A stretch of DNA of 64,000 nt from Prorocentrum cordatum (GCA_963575745.1 CAUYUJ010015301.1:1-64000), one strand, 5' to 3'. Shown: positions 51,470-61,786, numbered from the stretch's first letter. A program made the numbers and translations. Notes: generated from the sequence alone by a model not told the origin.

Positions 51470-52190
51470 CCAGAAAGAGCCCCCCTCCCTCATCCCCCCC
51501 GAACGAATTTCTAATTTTGGGGTCTGTCTTGGGCCTCTCTGGGGCCATCCTGGGGCCATCCTGACGCCTCCAGAGCCGATCGGAAGCGAAAAAGCGAGAA
51601 GGCCAAGAACAATGATTTCCCAAGCGATTTTCACTGATTTTCGCCTCTCCGAGCATTCTTGGGCCAGCCTTCGGCCTCTTTGGGCCTCGTCTTGGGGCTC
51701 ATTTGGAGCAATCCTGGAGCTATCTTGAAGCCTCAAGAACCGATCGGAAGCGAAAAATCGAGAAGGCCAAAAACCTTGATTTCCCAAGCGATTTTCACTG
51801 ATTTTCGACTCTCCGGGCCCTCTTGGTCCAGCCTTGGGCCTCTCTGGGGCTCGTCTTGGGTCTCTCCGGGGCCATCCGGAGGCCATCTTGAAGCCTCAAG
51901 AGCCGATCGGAAGCGAAAAGGCGAGAAGGCCAAAAACATTACTTTGCCATTTGTTTTACTAGGTTGTCGCCTCTCCGAGCATTGTTGGGCCAGCCTTGGC
52001 TCTCTCTGGGGCTCGTCTTGGGCCACATTTGGGCCATCTTGGAGCCATCTTGACGCCTCACGCGCCGATCGTCAGCGAAAAAGCGAGAAAGCCAAAAGCA
52101 CTACATTTCTTAAGACGTTCGAGCGATTTTGGCCGAACTGGGCATTCTTGGGCCAGCCTTGGGCATCTCCTGGGCCAGCTTCGTGCCCGA
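51470..52190. repeat. Minisatellite, about 164-bp unit, four copies
   Basis: Anchors GCCGATCGGAAGCGAAAA at about 51573, 51738, 51902 and (variant) 52064; also GCGATTTTCACTGATTTTCG, TCTCCGAGCATT.TTGGGCCA. The word CGGAAGCGAAAAAGC also appears in element A1 (11369), hinting at a shared origin. Confidence 0.8.
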
Positions 52191-53115
52191 CCGCCCGACT
52201 GGAACACCAGATCGATGCACCACATACAGATGATGTCCCACGCGTCGCGCCTGTCCGGCGCGCCATCTGCAAGAAGCCGGCAGCCCAGCAGCGCGCATGC
52301 CGAACATAGCATGTTTTTACCTTTTCCGCCAGAAACTCCTGTCGAGGAGGACGAAACGCAGGAGCACGATGAAAGGAGAACCCTTTTGCCTGACACATCC
52401 GTGCAGATCTCGGCTCCGAATCCCTGGCGTTGGTAATTTCCTGGGCGGTCCCGCCCCACGCCCTCACCACTGCGGGCGCCAAGGTGCGCTTGTGCAAAGG
52501 GTCAGCCCCGCTTCGCGCGAGATATCCACCGCGTTCTGGGACGCGAGTTACTTTCGTTCGACGTGCGACCACTTCGCCCTGCGGCCAAATGGCGCCTCTG
52601 GTCCCCGAGATGCCCTGCCTCATGCTAGCCCAACCGCTCGCCTGAGACATCTTCGCGCCTCTGGGCCCCGAGCCGCCCTGAGCTGGCCTCGGCTGGAGTT
52701 GTCCGGTCGGTCCCGCTTAGGACCCCCCCACCCATCCCAACTTCACGGCGGCCCGCCCCATGTCCACGCGCACGCGCGCCGCCTGCATCCGAAACTACAA
52801 GGAACAAGGTACATAGCGCGAAGCGCCAATGCAGTCTTGTATCTGTACACGCATACACACAACTATATATATGTGTCTGTATACGCACGTATGACAGCGC
52901 GTTTCACGGGCACTTGCCTTGGGAACATTCGGCGGCGCGTGTCGAACCAGGGGGTGGGCCCCCCCCAACACCCGGCGCCGTCGATCAGAACCACCGGGAC
53001 TCCCCTCCCCCCTTACCACCCCCCTTCCCGAACCAGCTCCAGACTGGATGGGTATGGCGGCCTTTCGGCCTTCAAAGCCTTCGAACGAAAAGGGACCGCT
53101 CTCATTCCGACTCCG
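52191..53115. other. No recognised gene
   Basis: GC-rich sequence with a short ATATATGTGT run. Frames on both strands lack recognisable domains. Confidence 0.45.
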
Positions 53116-53127
53116 TTTCGCTCCTCC

Positions 53128-53178
53128 GTTATCCCTCTCTCTCTGTCTCTGTCTCTCTCTCTCTCTCTCTCTTTCTCT

Positions 53179-53220
<42 letters not shown>

Positions 53221-53400
53221 TCTCTCTCAGTCTTCCTCCTCCTCCTCCTCCTCCTCCTCCTCCTCCTCCTCCTCCCCCTCCTCTTCCCCCTCCCAATCAG
53301 AATCCCCTTTACGGAGCAGAATCATGCAAAACCCTTAGAAATAATATATATATAGATTATATATATATATATATATATAAATATATATATAATCTGAGGC
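53128..53400. repeat. (CT)n, (CTC)n and self-complementary (TA)n
   Basis: CT array (53128-53230), CTC array (53234-53275), then an AT hairpin 53339-53395 (AGATTATATATATATATA mirrored by TATATATATATAATCT). Confidence 0.9.
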
Positions 53401-53504
53401 GAGATTCGGGGGCGAGGGGGGGGGGAAGGTCTCTTCAGGATTGTGTTTTTGGGTTTTTTTTTCCCAGGGTTTGCTGGAATCCGCCCCCGATAATGAAATC
53501 CGAT

Positions 53505-53758
53505 TGGGAGGAGGAGGAGGAGGAGGAGGAGGAGGAGGAGGAGGAGGAGGAGGAGGAGGAGGAGGAGGAGGAGGAGGAGGAGGAGAGGAGGAGGAGGAGG
53601 AGGAGGAGGAGGAGGAGGGAGGAGGAGGAGGAGGAGGAGGAGGAGGAGGAGGAAGAAGAGGAGGAGGAGGACGAGGACGAGGAGGAGGAGGAGGAGGAGG
53701 AAGAGGAGGAGGAGGAGCAGGAGCAGGAGCAGGAGGAGGAGGAAGAGGAGGAGGAGTT
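53505..53758. repeat. (GGA)n array
   Basis: A 250-base GGA array with GAA, GAC and GCA variants. Confidence 0.95.
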
Positions 53759-53759
53759 C

Positions 53760-55095
53760 TTTAAGAGTCTCTAGGAATCTCTGGGAATATCTCGGAATCT
53801 CTAGGAATCTCTAGGAATCTGTAGAAATCTCTTAGGAATCCATAGGAATCTCTAGAAATCTCTAGGAAACTCTGGGAAGCTCTATGAATTTCTAGGAATC
53901 TCTAGGAATATCTAGGAATAGTTAGGAATGTCATGGAATCTCTGGGAATCTCTGGGAATCCGTAGGAATATTTAGGAATCTCTAGGAATTCCTAGGAATC
54001 TCTAGGAATCTCTGGGAATCACTAGGAACCTCTTAGGGATCTTTAGCACTATCTGGGAATCTCTAGGAATCTATCGGAGTCTCTAGAATCTCTAGGAATC
54101 CTGATGAAGATCTAGGAATATATAGGAATCTGTTTGGGAATCTCTAGGATTTTAGGAATCTCTGGGAATCTCTAGGAATCTTTAGGAATCTCTGGTAATC
54201 TCTAGGAATCTCCAGGAATGTGTAGGAATCCCTACACATCTTTACTAATCTCTAGGAACATCTAGGAATCACTAGGAATGTCTAGGAATCTTTTGGAATT
54301 CTATGAATCTCTGAGAATATCTAGGAATCTTTTGGAATCTCTTAGGAATCTCTGAGAATCTCTAAGAACCTCTAGGGATCTCTGGGAATCTCTAAGAATC
54401 TTTAGGAATCTCCCGGAATCTCTATGAATCTCTAAGAATCTCTAGGAGCCTCTGGGAATCTCTAGGGATCTCTAGGAATCTCTAGGAAAATGTGGGAATC
54501 TCCAGGAATATTTAGGAATCTAGAGGATTCTTTAGGAATGTCTTAGGAATCTCTGGGGATCTCTAGGAATATCTAAGACTATTTAAGAATTTCTGGGAAT
54601 CTCTGGGAATCTCTAGGAATCTCCTGGGGAACTTCTGGAGATCTCCAGGAATCGTTAGGAACCTCTAGGAATCCATAGAAATCCTTTGGAATATCTAGGA
54701 ATCTCTTAGAATCTTTGGGTATATCTAGGAATCTCTGGGACTCTCTTAGGAATCTCAAGAGATCACTAGGAATATCTAGGAGTCTCTAGGCATCTCTGGG
54801 AATCTCTAGGAATCTTTTCGAATCTCTAGGAACCATTAGGAATCACTAGGAATCTCATAGGAATTTCTGGGAATATCTGGGAATCTCTGGGAATCTCTAG
54901 GAATCTCTAGGAATCTTTAGGAATCTTCAGGAATCTCTAGGAATCTCTAGGAATCTTTAAGAATCTCAGGGAATGCTTGGGAATCCCTTGGAATATTTAG
55001 GGGTTTCTATGAATCTCTGGGGATCTCTAGGAATCTTTAGAATCTCTCGGAATCTCTTAGGAATCTCTAGGGATCTCTTAGGCATATCTGGGGAT
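53760..55095. repeat. 1.3-kb decamer array, unit AATCTCTAGG
   Basis: More than one hundred diverged tandem copies of a 10-bp word (AATCTCTAGG, AATCTCTGGG, AATCTTTAGG). TAG inside the unit closes every forward frame; no ORF. Confidence 0.95.
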
Positions 55096-57540
55096 CTCTG
55101 CGGACCAGGAGGGTGTTGAGGATACGGAAGAGGTGTAAGAGAAGGAGGAGGAGGAGGGGGAGGAGGAGGAAGAAGAAGAAAACAGGAAGGGAGAAGCACC
55201 GAGCACGGAGGAGGGCCGAAAGGCCGCCATACCCATCCAGTCTGGCGCCCCCGAACCCCCCCCCTCCCCAAAGGAGAGGGGGGGGGGTGTAAAACCACCC
55301 CACCCCCGGCGCCCGCGCCGGCGCCGGCGCGGGCGGCCGCCAGCAGCGCCGACGGCGGGGGCGCACCGACGATGACCAGAGGCAGCCCAAGGAAGGGGTG
55401 GGGGGGTTTCAACCCCTTCCCCGCGCCGGCGCCGGCGCTGGCGCTAGCGGCGGCCAACAGCGCCGACGGCGGGGACGCAGCGACGATTATTACTACCACC
55501 ACCACCACCACCACCTCAACCAACCACCACCACCACCAACCCACCACGCCACCACCACCACCACCACAGCAACCACCGCCACCACAACCACCACCACCAC
55601 AACTCACCACCGCCGCCACCACAAAAATCCACCACGACTACAACCACCACCACAATCTACCACACCACCACCGCCAGCGCAACAACCACCACCATTACCA
55701 GCAGCACAACCCACCAACACCAGCACCACAAACCACCACACCACCACCAGAACCGCCACCACCACCACCGCCACCACCACAAACCACCGCCACCACCACA
55801 ACAACCCACCACCACAACCACCACACCACCACCAAACCACCACCACCAGCACCACAATCCACCACTACCACCACCACCACCACAAACCACCACCACACCA
55901 TCACCAAACCACCACCACCACCACCCACCACCACAACCACCACCACCACCTTAACCCACCACACCACCACCACCACAACCACCGCCACCGCCACTACCGC
56001 CACCACAACCCACCACCACCACAAACCACCACACCACCACCACCAACCACCACCACAACCGCCACCATAACAAACCGCCACCACCACCACCACCACAACC
56101 CACCACCACCGCCACAACCACGACCAGCACCACAACCACCACGACAAACCACCACACCACCACTACCAGAAACCACAGCACCACCACCACCACCACAACT
56201 TGCCACCACAACCACCACAACAACCACCACGACCACCACAACCACCACCACCACCAACCACACAACCACCACCACCACCACCGCCACAACCACCACCACC
56301 ACCAGCACACCCCACAACCACCACCACCACCACCACCACCACCACCACCACCACCACCACCACCACCCCAGAGAGGCCCCAAGGGACGCCCAAGAGGCGC
56401 CCAGGAGGGTGCACAAATGCCCTTCAGAGGCCCCCGAGAGCCCTCCGACGAGACCCCAAGAGGCATCCATTAGGACTCTGACACAAAACCAATCACGCTA
56501 GCGGAGCGTCGTCGTCATCGTCGTCGCCGTCGTCCTCGTCGACGCTCCCCGCCGCCGCCGCCCGCCGCCGCAGGCGCTGGCGCCAGCCCAGGAAAGGAAA
56601 TCGTCGTCCCCGCCGCCGCCGCCAGCCGCCGCCGACGCAGGCGCCGGTCCGATAAGAGCGAGAGAGGAAAAGTAAGGGAAGAGGGGGAGGGGAGGGGGGG
56701 CTCGAACAGGGGAGGGGAGGGTTTGCAACCCCCCCCCTCCGCCACAGGGGAGGGTTCGAACCCCCACCCCCTCATCCAGGGGGGGGGTTTCCAACCCCCC
56801 CCCATCCAAGCCACCATCACCACCGCCGCCGCCACCACCCACCACAACCACCACCACCACCACAACAAACCACCACGCCACCACCGCGACCACCACCACA
56901 AACACCGCACCCACGACCACCACCACCACAACCCACCAGCACAACCACCACCACCACCACACGCCACCACCACCACCACTACCACCACCACCGCCAACCA
57001 CCACCACAACAACCACCACCACCGCCACCACGACCACCGCCGACCACACCGCCACCACCACCACCGCCGCCGCCGCCACCGCCACCACCACCACCACCGC
57101 CACCACCACCACCATCGCCGCCTCCACAGCCCACCGCCACCACCACCACCCCAGAGAGGCACCAAGAGACGCCCAAGAGGCGCCCAGGAGGGTGCGCAAA
57201 TGCCTTTCAGAGGCCCCCGAGAGCCCTCCGACGAGACCCCAAGAGGCATCCATTAGGATTCTGACACAAAACCAAGGAACGGTGGCGGAGCGTCGTCGTC
57301 GTCGTCATCGTCGTCGCCGTGGTCCTCGTCGACGCTCCCCCGCCGCCGCCGCCCGCCGCCGCAGGCGCTGGCGCCAGCCCAGAAAATGAAGTCGTCGTCC
57401 CCGGCGCAGGCGCCGGCCGAGGAGAGGGAGAGAAGAGAAGTACGGGGGGAGGGGGAGGGGAGGGGGGGGGGACGTTCGAACCCCCCCCTCCATCCAGGGG
57501 GGAGGCGCCTGTTCCACCCCCCCCCTCTAAGCGTCCATAG
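55096..57540. repeat. Macro-repeat: (CCA)n arrays with conserved GC-rich blocks
   Basis: CCA/CAA arrays (about 55485-56365 and 56810-57150) are each followed by the same block (CAAGAGGCGCCCAGGAGGGT, AGAGGCCCCCGAGAGCCCTC, AGGCATCCATTAGGA, then a TCGTCGTC run, CGCAGGCGCTGGCGCCAGCC and a GGGAGGGGAGGGG..TTCGAACCCCCC end). Blocks at 56366-56800 and 57151-57520 make a unit of about 785 bp present twice. A related GC-rich motif lies at 55300-55470. Long Pro/His/Thr frames are artefacts. Confidence 0.85.
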
Positions 57541-58466
57541 ATCGCGCTCTTTCACATGTATACATATGGTACCAGAGAAAAACCCCAGTCATAATCTTTT
57601 TAGGGCTGTAGGGCTATAGGACTACAGGGCTATATGGGCTCTTGGGCGCTATACGAAATACTCGGCTATAGGGCTATAGGGCCCCCCCGGGCACGCCCGG
57701 GGACCCGGGCACCCCCGGGCACCCGGGCGTGCAGCGAAAGACGGCGGCAAACCGAACTTGACCATATGAATCCGCTGGGACCACTACAGAGGCAAGCTCT
57801 GATTGGGGAATAACGGGGACCGGGTCTTGGGGCCGGGGGCCACGACCACGACCGCAAATGTGGGACCAGGCCGTCGTTTTCCTTATGTTTTTTTTTTTTG
57901 CGGGGGTTCGGCGACCCGGGGCCAACAGGGCCACAAGAGGCTGCAGGGAGGCCCCAGGAGGCCGCAGCGATGGCTCCAGGCGCCTTTCAAGACGACTCCC
58001 ATGACGCCAAGAAGGCCCCCGATGACTCCCCAAGAGGCACCCCGAAAGAGGCCCAATAAGCAACAATCGCAGATTTCCTGTGGGAATATTTATATGTTTG
58101 GCGTGTTTGCCTTTTGGGCGCCCACTGCATCCAAGACGGCCCAAGAGGCACCCAAGCCGGTCGAAGATGTCCCTAAGAGGGCCCCAAGACCGCCCACGAG
58201 GGGGCCAAGACGGCCCACGAGGCGCCCAAACTGCCCAAGAACGGCCCAAGGCGGCGCCCAAGACGGGGACGAGGAACCGGGAATTTTGGCCCCCCAGGAA
58301 ACCCCAAGAGGCTCCAAGAAAGGGCCCAGAAGCCCCAAAAGGCCCCCATGAAGCCCGACAAAAACTTAAAAATTGGTTTCGAAGACGCCCCAAGAGGCAC
58401 CCCGAGAGCGGCCCAATAAGCAAAAATTGACGATTTCCGATTGGAGAACTTATATTTTTTGGCGCG
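57541..58466. repeat. GGGCTATA words and a unit of about 345 bp before the gap
   Basis: AGGGCTATAGG repeats (57603-57682), then two copies of AGGCACCCCGA..GGCCCAATAAGCAA..AT..GATTTCC (58036 and 58393) with AAGAGGC/CAAGACGG words between, the reverse-complement style of the CCTCTTGGGG arrays at 11 and 33 kb. Confidence 0.6.
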
Positions 58467-58566
58467 NNNNNNNNNNNNNNNNNNNNNNNNNNNNNNNNNN
58501 NNNNNNNNNNNNNNNNNNNNNNNNNNNNNNNNNNNNNNNNNNNNNNNNNNNNNNNNNNNNNNNNNN
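58467..58566. other. Assembly gap (100 N)
   Basis: Exactly 100 unknown bases, the conventional placeholder for a gap of unknown size. Upstream permease exon(s) may be missing here. Confidence 1.
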
Positions 58567-58568
58567 CT

Positions 58569-58780
58569 GAGGCTGAGGCAGGCTGAGGCTGAGGCTGTGA
58601 CTGCGACTGCCGTTGCCACTGCGACTGTCATCGCGAATGCGACTACGACTGCGAGAACAGCAGAATTCTACAACTGGATTCTCATCTGAATCTTAAGGGG
58701 AATGCTTCCAGATATGCTCCTACACATCGCTGTTAGGTTGCTTCGCCGGGATAATTATCTTTATGTCATTCTTCGTTCCC
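58569..58780 (+). mobile_element. 3' end of small mobile ORF family, copy 1
   Basis: The frame ends ATTTARTAEFYNWILI then TGA (58687-58689), parallel to NATARTPEFYNSTLT-stop of the minus-strand copy at 62040. The shared sequence continues past the stop: TACACATCGCTGTTAGGTTG, CTTCGCCGGGATAAT, then CTTTAT. The 5' part is lost in the gap. Confidence 0.7.
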
Positions 58781-58784
58781 CCAG

Positions 58785-58960
58785 AGGAGGCGGTGCGCGC
58801 GGCGGGGCCCCTGTACGCCCTGAGCGGGTTCGTGGTGTTCCCCGTGCTGTGGTCGCTGCCGCAGGCGTTCCTCACCGCCGAGCTCGCGACGGCCTTCCCC
58901 GACGACTCCGGCTACGTCGGCTGGGTCACTGCGGCGTTCGGCCCGTTCTGGGGCTTCATC
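58785..58960 (+). CDS. Permease exon (helices 2-3: TAELATAFPDDSGYVGW)
   Basis: Acceptor CCCCCAG; the frame begins with two bases of a split codon, then EAVRAAGPLYALSGFVVFPV, LWSLPQAFLTAELATAFPDD, SGYVGWVTAAFGPFWGF. This matches the TAEL..FP..GGY..W...AFG.FWGFQ signature. The donor is not certain; no GT fits by homology just after FWGF. Confidence 0.8.
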
Positions 58961-61599
58961 CCGAGGGGCACAAGAACGGCAGAGACATAAACGTTCAGCG
59001 CTCCGCGCGGATCTCTTGAATGGACGCTGGCCCCCCCCCCTGGCGGCGCCTCCGGCCGATCCAGGACAATCCGCGCGGACCTCTGGAAGTGTATGTCTGC
59101 ACCTCCTTCGTTCCTCGATTATCCAGGGGGTGCTCGCGCTCATCTGCGGCGCCGTTGACAACGCCGTGTACCCGGCACTCTTCGTCGCCTACCTCAAGTT
59201 CGGGCTCTGCGATCTGCAGCTTCACGAGGACTTGGAGTCTTCGTACTGCCCCGTGCTTGAGGACCGCGTCGGCGGTATGCTCCCTTCGCTGCACACCCTC
59301 ATAGTGCTTATCCGCAAGGGCTTCGCCCCCATGCCGCCGGCCCCCCTCTCTTAGAATGGGACTCGCCAGAGCTGTGTTGGGATGTCTGAACGCTGACGTG
59401 AAGCAATGCCGGGACTTCACGCGAGGGCCAACATCAATTTGCAAGGGTTTATGGCTTCGGTGGTGCGAATATTAGGTAGTGTACGATGGTTTATGGCTTC
59501 GGGGACGCGAATATTGCGTAATGTTCGAGGGTGTGTGGCTTTGAGGCCGCCAATATTGCGTAATTTACACGGGTTTACGGCCTCGGGGGCACAAATATTG
59601 TATCATTCACTCAGGGATTATGACCTCGGGGGCGCGAAGCTTGTAATTTGCGAGGGGTTGTGGCCTCGGTGACGCAACCATTGTTTATGGCCTCGGGGGC
59701 GCAACTATTGTAATGTACCAGGGTTTATGGCCTCGGGGGCGCGAGTATTTTAAATTACTTGGGTTTATGGTTTCGGGGGCGCGAATGTTGAGTATTTACG
59801 GGGGGGTATGGTTTCGGGGACGCGAACATTGCGTAATTTACCAGGGATTATGGCTTCGGGGACGCGGATGTCAAGTATTTTTCGCGCGTTCAGCAACAAC
59901 TAACACTAAGGAAGCACAAAGCCGGACTGTAACATTGGAAACTGGAAACCGCAACTGGCACAGGGAGCTGCAATCCTCACCCTCGCAGCATTGTGGCCCC
60001 GCAAGTGGGCCGGCGGATTTCGTCTGGCTTGCTTAGCTATCTCAACTGGCGAGGCCTCGAGCTCGTTGGGCGGGTCGCGACATGCCTAACGGTGTTTATG
60101 CTGTTGCCGTTTGGCCTGCTGGTGTTGGTCGGGTTGCCACACGTGGACCCCGCCCGGTGGCTGAACACGAAGCCCTTGGGCCACCACCCCGGCCTAAAAG
60201 GCTGGACTGGGCGCGGGCGGGGCAGGCGAACCATGGGGTACGACTGGATGACCTACCTGAACGTCCTCTTCTGGAACCTCAACTACTGGGACAGCGCCTC
60301 CACGCTGGCAGGCGAGGTGGACAATCCGAAGAAGAGCTTCCCGCGGGCCCTCCGCTGGGCCGTGCTGCTGGTGACGCTCACGTACATGCTGCCCATGGCC
60401 GTCAGCATCGCCGCGCTGCCCCCCGGCCAGTCCTGGGACACGGGCTTCTTCGTGCGCGCCGGGCAGCTGCTCGGCGGCACGTGGCTGCAGGCGTGGATCC
60501 TGGCTTCCGCCGCCGTGAGCTGCATCGGGCAGTTCCTGGCGGTGCAGGCCGGGAACACGTACCTGCTCCTGGGCATGTCGCAGGGGGGAAGAGCGGCACG
60601 GCCGCACGCGGTCGCAGCTGGCGCGGACCTCTCGGCGCGGCGCTGGGGCCCCCGCCTGCCCTGGCGCGCGCCGGGCATGGGGGCCCCGCGCCGGTCCCAG
60701 AGCTCCGCGCGGAGCTCCGAGCGTTGACGTCGGGGCGCTGTTCCCGCCTCCAGCGTGGCCGAGCTCGGGCTCCTGCCGTCCGTCTTCGCCACGCGCTCCC
60801 CGCACGGCGCGCCCACCGTGGGCATCGTGCTGAGCCTCGCCACGGTGCTGCTGCTGTCCACGCGCAGCGTGGTGGACCTGGTGGCGATGCTGAACGGGGT
60901 GTACTGCCTGGCGCAGCTGCTCGAGTTCGCCGCCTTCCTGGAGCTGAGGCGGCGCTGCCCCACGCTGCAGAGGCCCTATCCGGAGGAGCAGGAATCGGCA
61001 TCGTGAGCAGACACTTTCGGAGCTCCGCTCGCAGGTTGCTTCGGACCCCCTGGGCGGAGCTCAGGGAGTTTCTGCACGTGCCGCCTTTTCTCCTTCGACC
61101 ATCGGCTGCCCACTGGCCTCGCCGGCTGCGCGGCGATGCTGGTGTGCCCCGCGCTCATGTCGGAGGAGGGCCGGTCGAAACGGCGGCGGCTCCCCGCCGG
61201 GCCCAAATCCGCCCAGCATCGGTCCCTGGACCCCTCTTGGGGTCCGTCCCCACCCGCCGATTCGAGGCGGACCCAGCCGCGGCGAGGAGGAGGAGGAGGA
61301 GGAGGAGGAGGAGGAGGAGGAGGAGGAGGAGGAGGAGGAGGAGGAGGAGGAGGAGGAGGGAGGAGGAGGAGGAGGAGGAGGAGGAGGAGGAGAGAGACCT
61401 CGAGGGCGACGATGCCCAGCTCGAAGATGTCCCGACGCCGGGGTCCCATGGGCGGAGGGCCGCCGTCGCCTCGACTGGCGCCCTGCTCCGACCCGTGTGC
61501 CTGACGCTGCTGGGGATACCCTACCTGGAGGGGAGCTGGGGCACCGCCGCCTTCACGGCCGCGAGCGTGCCCATGGCGGTGCTGCTATACTCGGGCCGG
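58785..61599 (+). CDS. PUT/LAT-like amino acid-polyamine permease (multi-exon)
   Basis: APC-superfamily transporter closest in recognisable motifs to plant polyamine/L-type transporters (PUT/LAT), which import polyamines or neutral amino acids through twelve helices. Exons: 58785 to about 58960 (TAELATAFPDDSGYVGWVTA, then AFGPFWGF), 59127 to about 59242 (ICGAVDNAVYPALFVAYLK), 60037-60576 (VLFWNLNYWDSASTLAGEVD NPKKSFPRAL), 60754 to about 61002 (GLLPSVFATRSPHGAPTVGI), about 61069-61165 (GLAGCAAMLVCPALM) and about 61464-61599 (TLLGIPYLEGSWGTAAFTAA). All are in the order of the family. The first helix is missing, probably in or beyond the gap. Several introns consist of repeat elements. Confidence 0.8.
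59002..59079. mobile_element. Introner-like family 1 copy inside a permease intron
   Basis: Both ends are exactly TCCGCGCGGA; inside are CTCTTGAATGGACGCTGG and CCGGCCGATCCAGGACAA, an imperfect inverted repeat, around CCCCCCCTGGCGGCGCC. It makes up about half of the intron between the first two permease exons. Confidence 0.75.
59127..59242 (+). CDS. Permease exon (GAVDNAVYPALFVAYLK)
   Basis: Acceptor TATCCAG; reads GVLALICGAVDNAVYPALFV and AYLK, matching the family's G..DNA.YPVLF.DYLK. Downstream the frame loses similarity; a GT at 59243 leaves the phase needed by the exon at 60037, but the expected following helix is not seen, so a small exon may be missed. Confidence 0.7.
59311..60018. mobile_element. 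CCGCCGGCCC-ended repeat element, copy B2
   Basis: Left TCCGCAAGGGCTTCGCCC then GCCGCCGGCCCCCC, right GTGGGCCGGCGGAT. Shares GTGAAGCAATGCCGGGAC and CTGTAACATTGGAAACTGGA with copy B1, but its interior array is unrelated to the 73-bp one. Lies inside a permease intron and fills most of it. Confidence 0.75.
59447..59885. repeat. Minisatellite, about 41-bp unit, about 11 copies
   Basis: Unit GGTTTATGGCCTCGGGGGCG then CGAATATTGCGTAATTTACCA. Occupies the interior of element B2. Confidence 0.9.
60037..60576 (+). CDS. Permease exon (helices 5-8: FWNLNYWDSASTLAGEV)
   Basis: Acceptor TGCTTAG; reads YLNWRGLELVGRVATCLTVF, LLPFGLLVLVG, PARWL, a Gly/Arg-rich insertion of about 25 residues not usual for the family, then YLNVLFWNLNYWDSASTLAG EVDNPKKSFPRAL, the family's most conserved segment, and helices to LLG. 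The donor GT at 60577 leaves AT, completed by C at 60754 (LLGIVAELGLLPS). Confidence 0.85.
60577..60753. mobile_element. Permease intron made of introner-like family 1
   Basis: A 177-bp GT-AG intron. 60620-60713 is a family copy: GCGCGGACCTCTCGGCGCGG CGCTGGGGCC at left, GGCCCCGCGCCGGTCCCAGA GCTCCGCGCGGA at right. Confidence 0.7.
60754..61002 (+). CDS. Permease exon (helices 9-10)
   Basis: Acceptor GCCTCCAG; reads VAELGLLPSVFATRSPHGAP, TVGIVLSLATVLLLSTRSVV, DLVAMLNGVYCLAQLLEFAA and FLELRRRCPTLQRPYP, matching GMLP..FA.RS..GTP..GI....EFIAF..LR.K.P...RPY. A GTGAGC donor at 61003 is the best exit, though it would add a few non-conserved residues after RPYP. Confidence 0.8.
61069..61165 (+). CDS. 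Permease exon (GLAGCAAMLVCPALM)
   Basis: The frame LPTGLAGCAAMLVCPALM corresponds to the helix after RPY (P.G..G...M..P). The start is uncertain: acceptor GGGAG at 61067-61068 is in phase with the GT at 61003 but gives an unusually short 66-bp intron. Confidence 0.55.
61285..61392. repeat. (GGA)n array
   Basis: A GGA array of about 108 bases in the last supported permease intron. Confidence 0.95.
61464..61599 (+). CDS. Permease C-terminal exon
   Basis: Reads AAVASTGALLRPVCLTLLGI, PYLEGSWGTAAFTAASVPMA and VLLYSGR, a final helix pair as in the family. It likely leaves through GC at 61600, because the sequence from there is the terminal repeat of a mobile element; a short last exon beyond is not identified. 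Confidence 0.55.
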
Positions 61600-61786
61600 G
61601 CGAAAGGGGGGGATTGGGAAAGGGGGGGGTACGAAATCTGCTGCATGCAGCTGGTTTCGGCCTCACCGAGGGGCCCCTTCCTCGGTACATGGCCGCCTCC
61701 CGGCGCCGGGAGGCGCCGGGAAAATCAGCTACGTGAGCTGATTCTCAAACCCCCCCTTTGCTATGCCCCCCTTTCGCCCGACCCGA
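61592..61786. mobile_element. MITE-like element with 30-40 bp inverted termini
   Basis: Left TCGGGCCGGGCGAAAGGGGG then GGATTGGGAAAGGGGGGG; right CCCCCCCTTTGCTATGCC then CCCCTTTCGCCCGACCCGA. Interior short palindromes (TGCTGCATGCAGC, TCAGCTACGTGAGCTGA, GGCGCCGGGAGGCGCC). About 195 bp, no ORF. Confidence 0.8.

Noticed and set aside
55372-57256. His/Pro/Thr-rich proteins
   Set aside because: Translation of CCA/CAA arrays; the conserved blocks between them do not extend a domain.
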